Made by a program: the position numbers and the translations under genes. A stretch of DNA of 64,000 bases, taken from contig PJRA01000160.1 of the NCBI GenBank assembly GCA_016987375.1, positions 2,215,498-2,279,497 on the forward strand, in the 5' to 3' direction. Position 1 is the stretch's first letter. Every line of letters starts with the position of its first letter. The DNA comes from Brachionus koreanus. Taxonomy: Eukaryota > Rotifera > Eurotatoria > Ploima > Brachionidae. Under the pieces are notes generated by a model. The model saw only the letters and a list, made by a program, of their open reading frames with translations, was not told the origin of the DNA and searched no databases. Positions 41,568-53,912 of this stretch are shown one piece after another.

Positions 41568-43472
41568 TTAGAGTCCCAGAGATTTCAAAATGTTTGACAC
41601 TGGTCCGGTTAAACCAAGTTGAGATGAGTATGACTCAAGAGCATTGGACACTAAATTCAAATCGATATCCAAGTCATCCGATTTTGCCGTACGTGACAGA
41701 TTTTTTTCTTCTTTTAACTGATTGTCCATCGATTCCATGTAATCTTTCAAACTTTGCTCATCATCGTCCAAATCTTCGTCTTCAAGTGCATCATCACCAA
41801 TTTCATAAAACGAGTCTGTCTCATCACCATCAAGTGATTTTTCATCGTCACTTTTTATTCTTAAAACTTCACTTAAATTTTCTTGAATGGCATCCACATT
41901 AAAATCGATCAGCTTTTCTTCTTTATCTTTTTCAATCGACTTGTAATTGACTCCTTCCAATAAATCCTCTTTTTTTTTTGATGGCTTGTGAATAAAGTTT
42001 TTAAATGCATTTGAAATTATGCGAAAATCGTAGGTTGAACCGACATCGCCTCGTGCATACAACTCCAAATAATCATCCAACTGAGGCGCCTCAACACACA
42101 ACCAATCATCACTATCATCTGACTCTTTTTCTTGTACATTTATTATCTCCTCTTTTATTTTAACAACATAATCTTCATTAATTATGTTGTCCAAATAAAA
42201 GCTGTCTATTAACTTGTCCAATTTTTTTTTGTCCGACACATTTGATTCAAAATGGGAGCCATCGTTCTCATAGCTTTCTTTGGCCTTATCCATAAGCTGA
42301 TTGTAGCCTTTTGAATTTTCCAAAAACTCTTTAAAATAGCCGAAATTTTTAAGTCTTCTAACATAGGCTTCGAACGATCTGTCGCTAAGTGGATCGGTTA
42401 TCAATTGTTTGGATATAATCTCAAAGGCACATGTCAATTTGTGTCCCAAAATGCTTCGTTCTTTGTTCATGCTATTCAAAAGCTGTTCATTTGGATTGTT
42501 TGATTCAACAAAGCTAGGCCAATTTTGTCGCTTTTCAGGCCTGTAATCAACATACTTTAATTTGCCATACAAATGTTTGGTAAATTGAACTCGGTAATTT
42601 ACTAAATCTACGGGTTTAAACATGCTTAGAGTGGTGCACATTTTTAAGTCTTTGGGGTCCTTTTCGCAAAATCTGTTTATGGCTGAACTGATTAAACCAG
42701 GATTGTTTTTCAAAAGCCATGCTAATTTGGCCGGTATGAGACAAGTGGCTCGGTGAAATAAATTTTTTGCCAAAACTTCCGGCTCGAACATATTGATTTG
42801 CTTTTTGATGCAATCTTGAATCAAATCACCGGCTCTAGTTATAGACGGAAAATCGAACACACACTTGGCTCCATGTAGACTGTTTTTTATTGAGCCGAAA
42901 GCGGGCATATAGGTTATCTGAGCTGGACTGGTAGCTGGCGGAATTATGTGCACTTGTCCATTGTAAATGAAGACCCGGTTGTCCATACAATTGTCAGCTG
43001 CGCTGGATGCCCAATCGGGCAAATAACTGGCCGAGTGAATTAGCAGAAATTCGCCGTCCGCGTCGTTCACTTTGACGGCTATTTGGCCGTCGAATTTCGA
43101 CGTCAATTTGTGTAGCAAATAAACAATGTACCACTCGTCTTTGGTGTTGTCGCCAAAGTCCACGCACCCATAACACGTGTAATCTATGGGATTTTGTTCA
43201 ATTGTGTGCAAGTATTCCGGTTGGGATTGAGTGCTAATAGGTCTATTCAGGTAAAACTTTTCATTATTCCATATGTAATTGTTTGTCAAGCTTTCTACGA
43301 AATCAAGCATTTTTTCGTATAATGAATCTATTTTTTCGTTTTTTTTTGTAGTTGATATAAAAATTTTAAACTCAACTTGAGTATCGTCTAAATTTTCCAA
43401 GCGCTCTTGCCTCATACAATTTGCATTTGTTATTTGTGCTTGATTTTCTCTATTTAAAAAACTATCTGTCAT
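41568..43472 (-). CDS. ECD: Ecdysoneless homologue (634 aa, single exon)
   Basis: Conserved eukaryotic SGT1/ecdysoneless protein. In animals it supports U5 snRNP assembly through PRPF8 and R2TP, and cell-cycle progression. In flies it is also needed for ecdysteroid production. The whole protein is one uninterrupted ORF, close to the 644-residue human length. The N-terminal part carries PEYLHTIEQNPIDYTCYGC, GEFLLIHSASYLPDWASSA and VFIYNGQVHIIPP. The middle has KYVDYRPEKRQNWPSF. The C-terminal third is acidic (DDSDDWLCVEAP, DEDLDDDEQS), as in the family. Absence of introns is odd beside neighbours with many, and could reflect retroposition or intron loss. Upstream (43473-43971) I see only AT-rich sequence before LYRM4. 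Confidence 0.95.
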   Translation of the reverse strand: MTDSFLNRENQAQITNANCMRQERLENLDDTQVEFKIFISTTKKNEKIDSLYEKMLDFVESLTNNYIWNNEKFYLNRPISTQSQPEYLHTIEQNPIDYTCYGCVDFGDNTKDEWYIVYLLHKLTSKFDGQIAVKVNDADGEFLLIHSASYLPDWASSAADNCMDNRVFIYNGQVHIIPPATSPAQITYMPAFGSIKNSLHGAKCVFDFPSITRAGDLIQDCIKKQINMFEPEVLAKNLFHRATCLIPAKLAWLLKNNPGLISSAINRFCEKDPKDLKMCTTLSMFKPVDLVNYRVQFTKHLYGKLKYVDYRPEKRQNWPSFVESNNPNEQLLNSMNKERSILGHKLTCAFEIISKQLITDPLSDRSFEAYVRRLKNFGYFKEFLENSKGYNQLMDKAKESYENDGSHFESNVSDKKKLDKLIDSFYLDNIINEDYVVKIKEEIINVQEKESDDSDDWLCVEAPQLDDYLELYARGDVGSTYDFRIISNAFKNFIHKPSKKKEDLLEGVNYKSIEKDKEEKLIDFNVDAIQENLSEVLRIKSDDEKSLDGDETDSFYEIGDDALEDEDLDDDEQSLKDYMESMDNQLKEEKNLSRTAKSDDLDIDLNLVSNALESYSSQLGLTGPVSNILKSLGL

Positions 43473-43971
43473 ATTTACTATTGTTATCTATGAAGTAAAA
43501 GTTTCTTTTTAGACAAACAAGCAATTTGAGTCGGCAATTGAGAAAATTTTATTTTTATTTATTTATTTTTTTTTTATTTTAATTTTTAAAACAAAAATAA
43601 AGTTTAAAGAATCAATCGTGTCTATTTTTGATTTGCTAAATCAACAATATTTTCTTCAAAATTCGAATAATTTATTCAATAACGAGCTTTTCTACTGGGT
43701 ACAATTGGCTGATTAATACCTTAAATAGAAAATATTTATGTCTTATAAATACCAAATTTCAACAAATTATGAATCCGAAATATCTAAATTTTGAATGAAT
43801 TAAATTACTTAGCGCTTATGTAATTTTCAAGTTTCAGAGTTCAGTATATGAATTTAAAATTTGCGAGCAGTTGAATGCGTGATCCTTCAAGTTGAGCTAA
43901 ATTTCAGATTCATGCATTTGTTTTTAATTTTATTTTAATTTTAATTTATGAAGCATATTTATAATCTCTTC

Positions 43972-46900
43972 CTAAAATTTTCTCACTTGTCTTTTAATCA
44001 TTTCTAGATTTTTATTGGCTTTTTCGATCAACTCAACTTGCTTGACCGGGTCACTAACACATTTGTTCGCTTCGAATTCATGCTTTATTCTCTTCTTGGC
44101 GTATTGTCTATAAGAAAAAAATACTAGTTAATACTTTTATCTTTATCTTAGGAAAAGATTATCTATTATTATCTTGCATATGCAAATCAAAAAATTTATT
44201 CATCTTAAAAATTAAAATTTTAACACATTCTTTAGATAAGAATTTATGAATGATTGATTGTACACTTAAATCAAGCCAAAAATTGATAAAAAAAAATAAT
44301 TTTTATTCGTGAATTATTAAATTTTGTTTAATTTTCAAGCAACATCATAATTTTTATTTTTCTAAATACACCTAAAAATAAAGATTGAAAAATAATTAAG
44401 ATATTTTAGGTATCATGATTAAGTTCTAGTTATTTCTCCTGGACTGTCAAACGTAGTCCTTGATTCGCAATGTTCTCGATTCATTCATTAGATTCTCTTG
44501 ATTTGATGAGCCTGATTCTTTTTTTTCTTTATTTATTTTGCAAAAACATGCAATAAATCAAAATTATTGAATTTAAATTTGGGGAAAAAAAAACAAAAGT
44601 ATTAAAAAAATATCGGGGAACATTCTTATTTACTTGTGTATTAATGAATAAAGTAAAAAAGGTATCACAAATATAACGGGTATTCAAAAATTAATGGCCG
44701 TTTTTTTTTAAATTAGAAAAAAAACATGTTCCTCTAATCAAAAGACTATGAAATTTTATACGAATGTAAGTTAACTGTTAATGTAAAAAAATCAATTATC
44801 ATTTAATTTGAATGTTGTTTATTATTTGAATTAGACCAATGACGTTGCCCATGACCCTTTCATTAAAATGTCCCCGGCAAGCTAATTTTGAGGAAATTAA
44901 GTTTTGTATATCATCTTTTAATAGGTAAATTATTAAAAGTAGAACAAGCTTGTTATTCAAGCTTTTTGGAAAGCTATTTTTGTATTTTTACACTTAATAG
45001 ATTTTCTAAACTTTTAGACTTGCTTATATCGAGTCTTGTTTTTTTAAGTCACTAGATTAAGTTTCTAAATATTAAAAATATATGATTTTAATTATCTTTT
45101 ATTAATTACCAGGTAATTGAGTTTTTAAATACAAAATTTGATGAAATTATCTTATTTAATTCAAAAGTTATGATCAAACATGCTAAAACACTCGAATTTT
45201 AAGCAACAAAAAAATATGTCAAAATTTAGTGTTTTCTTATCATAACTGTTGAATGGACCATTTTTTCAAAATAATTTATATATATTTAAAATCCTTGTAA
45301 AATTTTCTATAAGATGATATACAAAACTTAATTTCCTCAAAATTAGCTTGCCGGGGACATTTTAATGAAAGGGTCATGGGCAACGTCATTGGTCTAATTC
45401 AAATAATAAACAACATTCAAATTAAATGATAATTAATTTTTTTACATTAACAGTTAACTTACATTCGTATAAAATATCATAGTCTTTTGATTAGAGGAAC
45501 ATGTTTTTTTTCTAATTTAAAAAAAACGGCCATTAATTTTTGAATACCCGTTATATTTGTGATACCTTTTTTACTTTATTCATTAATACACAAGTAAATA
45601 AGAATGTTCCCCGATTTTTCTTTTTGAACACCCGTTACAATAATAATAATAGTTAAAAATGGTTGTTTGACCTAAATAATTTGAAAATTAAAAGAATTTA
45701 TATTATGTAGAGTCAAAAAGTTTTGTGTTTTTATATATACAAATTCACTAGAAGCACCAAACGAGTCAAATGACTCGTTTGAAAAATTTTTAAATCCTCG
45801 TAACTTTTGAATAGATTTTTCAAATGAATAAATCTTTTTTGATTTATGTAGATTTTAAAATTTTCTTTAAAAAATGAAATTACTAAATAAAATTATTATA
45901 GTTTTTTTATAAAATATTTTTGAATTTTTTGGAAATATTTTTTAAAAAAAACGTGAAAAATGCTTGGTACTTCTAGTGTTAAAAGGTTGGATATTTTTGA
46001 TTTTAGCATCTTTGTATTTCAAAATCCTTAAGCATATTAAAGGTTAAAATAGACAGAATTGAATGTTCTTCAAAATGATATGTCTAGCTCTTTATTTACT
46101 TAATTCTAGAAATTTTATAAAATGAAAATTTTGAAATTTTGGTACTTTTACGTCATGATTGGAAAAAATGCCCATCTGCAACAGCAATAACTCGTGAAAT
46201 ATTTCAAGAAGGTGAAAATGTGCTTAAGAATAAGAGTAGAAGAGTAGAGTAGATTGGTTAAAAAAATTATCAGTGGTAGTCTTTAGATTCAGAAAAGGTC
46301 AGATAGAGCAACCAATTTGTGATAAACTACTTAAAAATCTATTAGATATACAGTTTTTTAGACTGATCTTTATTTTTGATGCGAAGTAGAGCTTTTTTCG
46401 AGATTATGATATGAATGGTTGGGCATGTCTCAAACAGTTCAGCTAGTCGTGATAAGATTTTTTGATAAAAAAGGTGATGTTGTGTTTTTTTGGAATATCT
46501 AAGGAGCAATAAACTTTCAATTGATTATAAACGGTCGTCCTATAGATGCAGCCCTTTAATCTGAACAAAAAGAACGAAGAATCGAATTACTCGCTGATAG
46601 ATGGCTAATCACTAAAGAATATTGCTTATTTTTTATTGATAAATTAAAAAGAATTTGAAAACAGCACAAAACTTTTTGATCCACTTAAATATTTAAAATA
46701 AAATTTAAAAATTTCGTACTAGGAAAATGTTTAAAAATGTCTGAGAACGTTTTTTCAGTTAATCAATATTGTAAATTTTTCTTTAGAATCAAAATTTTAA
46801 CAGGGATATTTTGTATCATATCAATTGAAAAAAAAATTGGAAAATTTTCACAATTTTGAAATTAACTTTAACTCCAAAAAAAGTAAAAATTCTCAACAAT

Positions 46901-47300
46901 AATAATAATAATTTTTTATGGTTAAAGTTAAAAGATTAAAAAAAAATTTATTTATCGAAATATCTAATAAGAAGACCTTCAAATGGACAAAATTTTTTAT
47001 TATTTTTTTATTTCGATTTTAAAAATTAAAATTTTAATATATGAATAAAAATTTCAATCTTCTAGATTAACACAAAGTTATGATTTATAAAAAGGGGTTT
47101 AAGATGTTTAAATATTTTGATTTCATGGCCATAAAGGTTCTTATTATCAAGCAGGTTTTGTATATATAAAAAAATGAAAATAAAAACGGTCTACAATAAA
47201 ATCTAAATTACCTAAAATTATACGAGGAAAATTTATTAGACTCTTTTACCATAACTTTGTAAAGATTTAATACTTGTCTATTTGCTGCCATTGTTGTCAT
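43972..47300 (-). CDS. LYRM4: LYRM4/ISD11, two exons around a 3.1-kb intron (74 aa)
   Basis: Mitochondrial LYR-motif protein that stabilises the cysteine desulfurase NFS1 in iron-sulfur cluster assembly. Exon 1 is 47300-47212 and exon 2 is 44107-43972. The junction is phase-consistent and restores the human-like YNFR-QYAKKRI (human YNYRTYAVRRI). The LYR motif appears as LYK at residues 13-15. Exon 2 continues EFEANKCVSDPVKQVELIEK and NLEMIKRQVRKF, then stops. The human protein has 91 residues and goes on after RRQV for about 20 more, so this C-terminus is short. A second ATG at 47291 is an alternative start. The intron (44108-47211) holds a foldback element and a MITE, which explains its size. 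Exon 1 is too short to be found by ORF length alone. Confidence 0.9.
44612..45615. mobile_element. Foldback element: two 305-bp inverted arms around a 393-bp spacer
   Basis: 44612-44917 and 45311-45615 are near-perfect inverted copies. I count only a few mismatches, for example AAATTTTATACG against ATATTTTATACG, and one-base differences in homopolymers. Each arm runs from ATCGGGGAACATTC through CGGGTATTCAAAAATTAATG to GGAAATTAAGTTTTG. The spacer (44918-45310) has no open frame. The high arm identity implies recent origin or arm-to-arm conversion. It lies wholly in the LYRM4 intron, so the pre-mRNA would contain a long hairpin. Confidence 0.9.
45746..45978. repeat. TTAA-type MITE, copy 3
   Basis: 233 bases, same orientation and ends as the copy at 17434 (CACTAGAAGCACCAAACGAG ... 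GGTACTTCTAGTG), including the subterminal palindrome AAACGAGTCA/TGACTCGTTT. The 3' flank is TTAA (45979-45982). The 5' flank is AATT rather than TTAA, so one side has mutated. It lies in the LYRM4 intron. Confidence 0.85.
47149..47231. repeat. 83-bp repeat, copy 1 (spans the LYRM4 exon 1 donor)
   Basis: From AAGCAGGTTTTGTATATATA to TATACGAGGAAAA. On the minus strand it contains the last 20 bases of LYRM4 exon 1, the GT donor and about 63 bases of intron. The second copy at 49121-49204 differs only by one extra A in a homopolymer. Confidence 0.95.
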
Positions 47301-47674
47301 AAATATCTAAATGAATAATAAAATAACCCTATAGTCAATGTTTTTAGAAAATTATGATTCCGTTAATGACTACGGTTCAGTTTAAATAATAAAATATTTC
47401 AGTAAAAAAATTTATTTAAAATTTTACGGGAAGCTTTTATGAAAAAGTATGTTCAAATCTATTAAAAATCTATTCAACAAATTTTTTTCTAAATTAATGC
47501 CCAATCAAAAATAATTTGTAAATGTGATAATATTTAAATTTTAAGCTTTTTTTTTTAAATTGAGCAATACTGAAAAGTGTTTCAAAATATTGATTATTTA
47601 AGTTAACAGAAAAATTTAAAAATCAGTTTCATTTTACAAAATTTAAATAAATTTGAATATTTATTTCTTTGATT
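47301..47674. other. Short intergenic between MARCHF6 and LYRM4
   Basis: 374 bases separate the MARCHF6 stop from the LYRM4 start, both on the minus strand. It must hold the MARCHF6 3' UTR and the LYRM4 promoter. AT-rich, no site recognised. Confidence 0.5.
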
Positions 47675-50600
47675 TTATTCTTGGTATTGAATACGTGAAC
47701 TGCTATGAGTTGTGCTAGCCAAGTTTCGTTCAAAATTCAATAGACGCTGACCGACCAAGTATTTGTCATTCCGAATTCTTTCATAGATTCGCTTAAATTG
47801 ATTCATTTGAAATGTTAAGAATAAAGAAAGCGATACTACGAGCAAAATTGTAAAATAAATTCTTTTATCAACTTTATTCAAGAATTCAGCATCACTCGCT
47901 AAGAAAAAAAAATTGTTTATTTTAAAATGAAATTTTATTAAGGATTATTTTAGTTTACTTAGCATTGGAAAAATACTTCTTGAAATAATATATGGAATTG
48001 CCAACGAAGAGCCTAACCATACAGTTAGTGGATAAACTAGTCTCATAAACATGAATTTTAAATTGATATTTCGTAATCCATCTTGACATATCTTAAAAAA
48101 TTTAGAAAATTTAAGATAGACTTCGATAATTTTATTAAAATTTAGAAGTTTACTCTATCTACAGCTTCTCTGATACTCCATTGAGGTCCAATTAGTACAA
48201 GAGCAGTTGATATCTTTGTTAGTAGAACACCCAATGCCCATATTTGCCATAATGAATGTACAGGAGTTTGATCCAAATTACAACTGATTGGATTGATTAC
48301 AATTTTTTGAAATAATAGCCCGAACAGAATTGGTATGAAACCAAATATCATCAATAATGTGACGAAAACTTTACTGAACTAAAGAAAAAAAATAATATTT
48401 TGCAATTTTTATATTATAAATATTATTATCATCACTAATATTATTTAATATTTCATCATTTTGAAATTTAAATACAAATTAATTTTAATTTTCTCTAAAA
48501 AAACTTAAATCATTTAACGAAATATCAGATCAAAGTTAACAAATAAAAAAACACTCTTACAATCAAAATTCTTTCTTTGAATTTTTTAAACAATTGATAA
48601 AGCCCCATTTGAATCCAATTGCAAAAGATAGCTGTCAATCGAATGGTAAGCCATATTGAATAGAAACCAGTTACAATTGTATATAAGTCGTTGATTTTTT
48701 CGCTACCCACAAGTTTATATAATAAATATCTTCCAATAGTTACTTTAAAATAAATTAATTTAATTTAAAAAAATTTTTGCTTCATATAAAGTATAAATAA
48801 AAATATAAATTTTTAAAATGAATTTCTTAACTATTTAGTAATGCTTAACAATAAAATATGCATATTGAATGATTAGAAGTATCTATTATATTGTAGCACT
48901 ACCGTATTCCCTTGTTCGATATTGGAACCGAACCACAACTTTGATGCATGCATTAAATACCATGCTAAAACCTAAGATCTGCATCATAACCAAATTTTTA
49001 GTTTTAATACATGAGATTCTTGTGAAAAATAAAAATCAATTTTTCAAATAATGTATTTTTCAGAAATTTGATCTAAAGAAAAATTAGAAAAATGATTATT
49101 TTACTATTTAATTTTTTAGAAAGCAGGTTTTGTATATATAAAAAAAATGAAAATAAAAACGGTCTACAATAAAATCTAAATTACCTAAAATTATACGAGG
49201 AAAACTAAAAATTTAATTTTAATGCAGATTTCAGGTACAAAACATGCCTTTAGAGCATTTGATATAATTAAAGAATGTTTTAACATGGGCTTGAGCATAT
49301 GAATATCTTTTTTTAACTCTAAAGATTAGAATTATTGAGCATTAAAAATTCCTTGTTTTTAAATTTTCTTAATTTTTTAAAATACTGAAATAAAATATGT
49401 CTTATTCAGGATTTATGTTTATTTCCAAAAATTAAGTAAAATTCTTCAAGAATTATTTGAAATGACCACTTTTTTAATAAAAATACTTGTTAAACAAGAA
49501 TACTTTTAAGGTGATTTAAAGAAAGTTCATAAATTCTATCATGTTTCTGATACTTTGACATTAGATTTTATTTGATTGCTTTATTTTTTTTGTTAAAAAT
49601 AACTATTAAATTTTAAAATTAGTCATTTTTTAATAAAATGTTTAATATATAATTAATGAAAACTTTCACTGAATTTTTTTGTAAGACTCTCCTGTAAAAT
49701 CCTTATTTTGTTGCTGTTATTTTTCTATCTACTTTCTAGGTAAGATTTAGCTTTGATTTTAAAACCAAAAGAAATAATGGCAAAAAAATAAATGACATTT
49801 TATTTTGGGAAATTCAGGATTTTTTAATCTTAAATAGTTTTAAAGTAGATACATTTCTAATAAATTCAAATCAGTTAAGTAAACATTGCTTTTCGAAAAC
49901 TTGAATTTTTGAAATCATGAGAAAAAAATTATTTATTTAAAGCAAAAAATTTTAAATACAGTAAAGCTATTTTTAATTTTCAGATTTTTATATTATAACG
50001 AAATTGTACGATAGTTAAAGACATTTGAATATATGAGAAAATGTAAAATAGTGACAATGTTCCCTTTAAATAGAACAGTTGTTTAAATTCTTATTCTGTG
50101 CAGCATTTGTAAAAACTTTGAATATTTTTGTGCTTTTTTTTATAAATTTAGAATTTTTTTAAAAAAATGTATTAGGTTGAATACCAGAATTATTAAAAAT
50201 ATTTTATCTAATTTTTTTTTGTTTTTTTTTTTATAATTTGTAGATTAACAAAAATCCTTTTAAACAATTTTACTTTAGAAGGGTTTATGCGCTTTTTCTA
50301 CCTCAACAATTTTCAAATTAAAATATATTTAAAAATTTTTCTAAAAATAAAAAAAATAAAAATACCTGGTATTACTAGAAGTGATATGCTAAAAACCAAA
50401 AGGCTTACACTCATTAGTACTACCAATGCCAAAATCTAATATTAAATGTGATTAATGATTGATTTTTCATTAGGCTTTAAATTTACTCTTAATTTAAAAT
50501 ACTTTGGAGTCGTGTAAGACTGAGTTGTATATGGCGAAGTATTTTGCAGTAGTGCCTGATGTGCCAAACCAATGTTGAATTGGAAAGGGTTTTGTCCAAC

Positions 50601-52560
50601 TTCTGCCGGTACAAGATTATTATTAGCTTGATTATTAGCATTCAAATTTTCGTCATTTTGCTGGTCACCGAGCAAATATGATTTAATGTCTAATAGCCAT
50701 GAGACTGCTAGGGCCCATATTTTAATCATGTTTTTAGCCCATGATCTAATATGATTCTGTTCCAAAAGTGCCGGTAGGGCGGCATGTAACCAAATAAGCT
50801 CTACAGACAATTCAGTAGATAGAGTTTCGCTGCTCGACGAAACATTGTAGGGTAAAATATGTTGCGAAAAATTTACTTGAAAATAGCTAATTAATCTGAT
50901 TGGAATTAAGAGTAGGAGAACTACTGAGAAGCCAAATAGTGTGACAGATGTTAAAAAACGTCTAATGTGTCTGAAAACAGGCAATTGAATCATCTCTTGT
51001 ACTGGATTGAAATCAGGATCGTTCAAATTTCTCAAAAACCACAATAGACCAGAACGCAAAACTTCACGTAACAAAAACACAAAAGTGGCAAAATAGAACA
51101 CATAGATCATTCCGACAAGCCAATGTATGAACACACTAGTGCCTGGCGAATTATCAAAACTGCTCAGTCTTTCATTGATAGTTGTATTGAATAGCTTGAG
51201 CGAGCAAATATCTATCCATACGCCGCAAATGAACGGAAAAACGCATATTTCAAAAACTACTAGTAGCGCTACTTTGATTACTATGTAGCATAGCCCAATT
51301 ATTTTTCTCACTCGGTAAAAATTTGACACTGTCATCAAAACATACATGATTATGAAAACTTCAGCCAAAAGAGCATAACCAATCAGAGTAGTTAAAAGGC
51401 CTTCGAAATGGGATTTTTCAACATAATCATGCATTTTGAGACCAAATATAAAATAGTGACCGAGATGATAGGGACAAAAGGCAAATACTAGAATAAACAA
51501 TGTGTTCAAGGATATTACCCAAAAAACGTGTTCCAAGAACAAGAGAGAACCATCTAGACCTAAAAGCCTGTCCCAAGTCAAATCCTCGGCTGCTCGGTCC
51601 CATTCCATAGGATTCCAGTGGTTGTCCTCGTTATTTTGTACTGGTTGTCTTGGTTGCTCGAAAGGCTGCTGATTGTTTCTCTCCTCTTCATTGCCAGCAT
51701 TGTTACCATCTGCTGGTCGCTCATCTTGAACCTCTTCTTGCCTAATTTGGTTGTTGTTTTGATCGTTCTGATTTTCTGGATCTTGACGTATGTCTTCTAA
51801 CCAATCAGGACCACCGCCAGATAAAATTTGTTCTCGAAGCCAAACTAGACTTATGAATGCGCCTAACGAACATAAAACCACAAAAGCACCCTGCAAAATG
51901 TCGCCCATTATATTGTCTGTTGATAGCATGTCTAATGGTAGAGTTAATAGTGAACTAACCGATCCAGCGAATAAGCATCGATAGATACGACATGCTGTTA
52001 GAGGCACAATCACCATCCAAGAGATTGCTACGAGAGTTGAATGTAGCCAGAATCGTACTGCTTTGAATATATTTTTCAATAGACCAGTTGCGATGTCTTT
52101 GGCTGGCAATCGCTTGGGCATATTTGGATCATAGACTAATTTTTAGAAATTTAATTTTTGTCTAATTAATATTTTTTTTTGTAATTTACTTGGAGCAAAA
52201 GTAAATTTATGCTTGCAAAGTTCACAGTATTCTTTTTTGCTATATTTTAGCCAAAGAACCAAACTAGTTTGGAATAAATTAGATTTATCTAGAAACAAAA
52301 AGATGATCATTACCATTCTTGATGGATGTACTTAATGCTTCCAGTACATACGCATGGATAAAATAGGGGTTTATCAATAGTCGCCTCGCTTCTACACACC
52401 CGGCATATGTCAACATCTTTAAATAAATGTTTTAAATAATTGCAAAATGGAAATAAAGGCTCATACCATTCTCCTGGTTAATGTCACTGTTTGTTTCAGA
52501 TTGGTTGGTCGAAGTTGTTTGATTCGACGTGTCCAAATTAACTAAAGGATCGCTCTCCAT
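47675..52560 (-). CDS. MARCHF6: E3 ubiquitin ligase MARCHF6/TEB4 (917 aa)
   Basis: ER-membrane RING-CH ligase of ER-associated degradation (yeast Doa10), acting for example on squalene epoxidase. Nine exons: 52560-52467, 52416-52314, 52263-52190, 52135-50487, 50435-50366, 48742-48561, 48378-48154, 48091-47959 and 47898-47675. All phases agree. The RING-CH is at about 36-85 with complete C4HC3 ligands ([34 protein letters not shown]). The huge exon 4 holds the conserved [63 protein letters not shown] and [18 protein letters not shown], with a Gln/Asn/Glu-rich loop between. Later exons add TM helices. The C-terminus has [15 protein letters not shown], the conserved Doa10/TEB4 tail. Length is close to human (910). 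Intron 5 (48743-50365) is long and contains the second 83-bp repeat. Confidence 0.97.
49121..49204. repeat. 83-bp repeat, copy 2 (in MARCHF6 intron 5)
   Basis: Near-identical copy of 47149-47231 in the same orientation, including the 20 coding bases and donor of LYRM4 exon 1. It lies about 1.9 kb away in an intron of the neighbouring gene. Confidence 0.95.
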
Positions 52561-53190
52561 TGGGTTGTTACCAATCAATGTTACTCTAACTCAATATGTT
52601 AAAAGTTCATTGAATTATTATCTATTAATTTAAGAAATATTTTCGTGAACTTATATAAGAGAGAATTTTTTTTTAAATAATAAATTTATTTGAATATGCA
52701 AAAATATTATTAGTATACTTGAAATTTTGCTTGAAATATGACTAAAGCTAGGATATTTTTATAATTTATAATTAGATCTTTAGCAAATGCGAGCTGAATG
52801 CAAAATAGATGTTTCTAAAAATAATGGAATTTTTGTCAAATTAAAATTGATTTTTTTGCAATTTCCCTATTTCTGTTTAGCGTTTTATAAACTAAAAACC
52901 TATTCTCTAATAATGATGAATTAAATTGTCTTGTTTATTGTAGAGTATTCCCCTCTAAATAATTACCCCAATAAAACCCCCAATTTTAAAGCGAAGCAGC
53001 TTATATTGTCTATATATATTTTTTTCTGACAAACCAATTTAAGATCCATATAATAATATTTAAAATAAATCGCACAGATTTTGAAGACATCTGCAATAGG
53101 TGAAATAACAGTTGTTTCACTTTGTTTCATCTGCAGATCAAATTTATGACTATTAGAGCAAAAGTTACAAGATTTTTTATTTTTTGTTTT
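52561..53190. promoter_or_regulatory. MARCHF6 upstream region
   Basis: About 630 AT-rich bases 5' of the MARCHF6 start. They should include its promoter. No specific element is recognised. Confidence 0.35.
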
Positions 53191-53419
53191 GAAGGTTTTG
53201 TATGAAATTTCACAATTACCCCCATTTTATTTGACTCGTTTTTATACTTTTTTCAATGAAAATAAAATTATTTTGTTATAAAAATTAAATAATTTTAAAG
53301 TATTTTTTATTTTAGATATGATTGAAAAAAAAATATAAAAATGATTAAATTTATTAAATAAAAATAAAAAATAAAGGAAGTAACAAAAGGGGTTCAAAAG
53401 ACACCTCAGGCCTTTAGGT
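53191..53419. repeat. MITE-like repeat, copy B
   Basis: The central block (about 53219-53385) matches the copy at 37798-38006, from CCCATTTTATTTGACT through AATTAAATAATTTTAAAG to ATAAAGGAAGTAA. The 3' end (AAAAGACACCTCAGGCC) corresponds to the copy A end. The outer boundaries are approximate and the 5' inverted end is eroded. Confidence 0.6.
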
Positions 53420-53912
53420 GGTAAACATTCATTTTATCCATCCATTAAAATTTATTCAAAAAACAAAACCTAAATAAAAAACTATTTTAAAAATCTATAA
53501 TATTAATTATAACTTTTCTTTTAAAAGTCAAAAGCAAGTTCTGCAAATGCAACATGGTGTAAGATTCTAAGTTGCATTACTATCAACAATCTGGTAAAAC
53601 TCTGTAAAACTTTAGAATGATTTAAATTTGGACAAATTTAGCTTTAGTGCAATAATTTTGTTTTTCTACCAAATTTCACAAAACCTCTATTGATTTGGAA
53701 AAAAATATAATTTTAATAAGTAATTTATTAATTTAATAGTTTTTTTTATTTATTAAATTTTATTTTTTTTCCATATCCATATTGAAATATTGAGTGTGGA
53801 TTTTTTATCAAACGAACAAAACAAAAAGCTGATAAAAAGTTTGTATCCCTGTTTGTACCCCCTGAATTTACTATCAACTTGGTATTATGTTTCAAATTTT
53901 GTATCATTAAAT
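53420..53912. other. Intergenic, nothing seen
   Basis: About 490 AT-rich bases between a MITE and the hAT-like element. No frame or motif of note. Confidence 0.4.

Noticed and set aside
42616..43176. Short minus-strand frames inside the ECD ORF
   Set aside because: Alternative-frame shadows of ECD.
46180..46680. Degenerate plus-strand stretch in the LYRM4 intron that might be an old transposase (FFDKKGDVVFFWNI)
   Set aside because: Too many stops and no diagnostic motif such as QDNA or a DDE/D signature; similarity is subjective.
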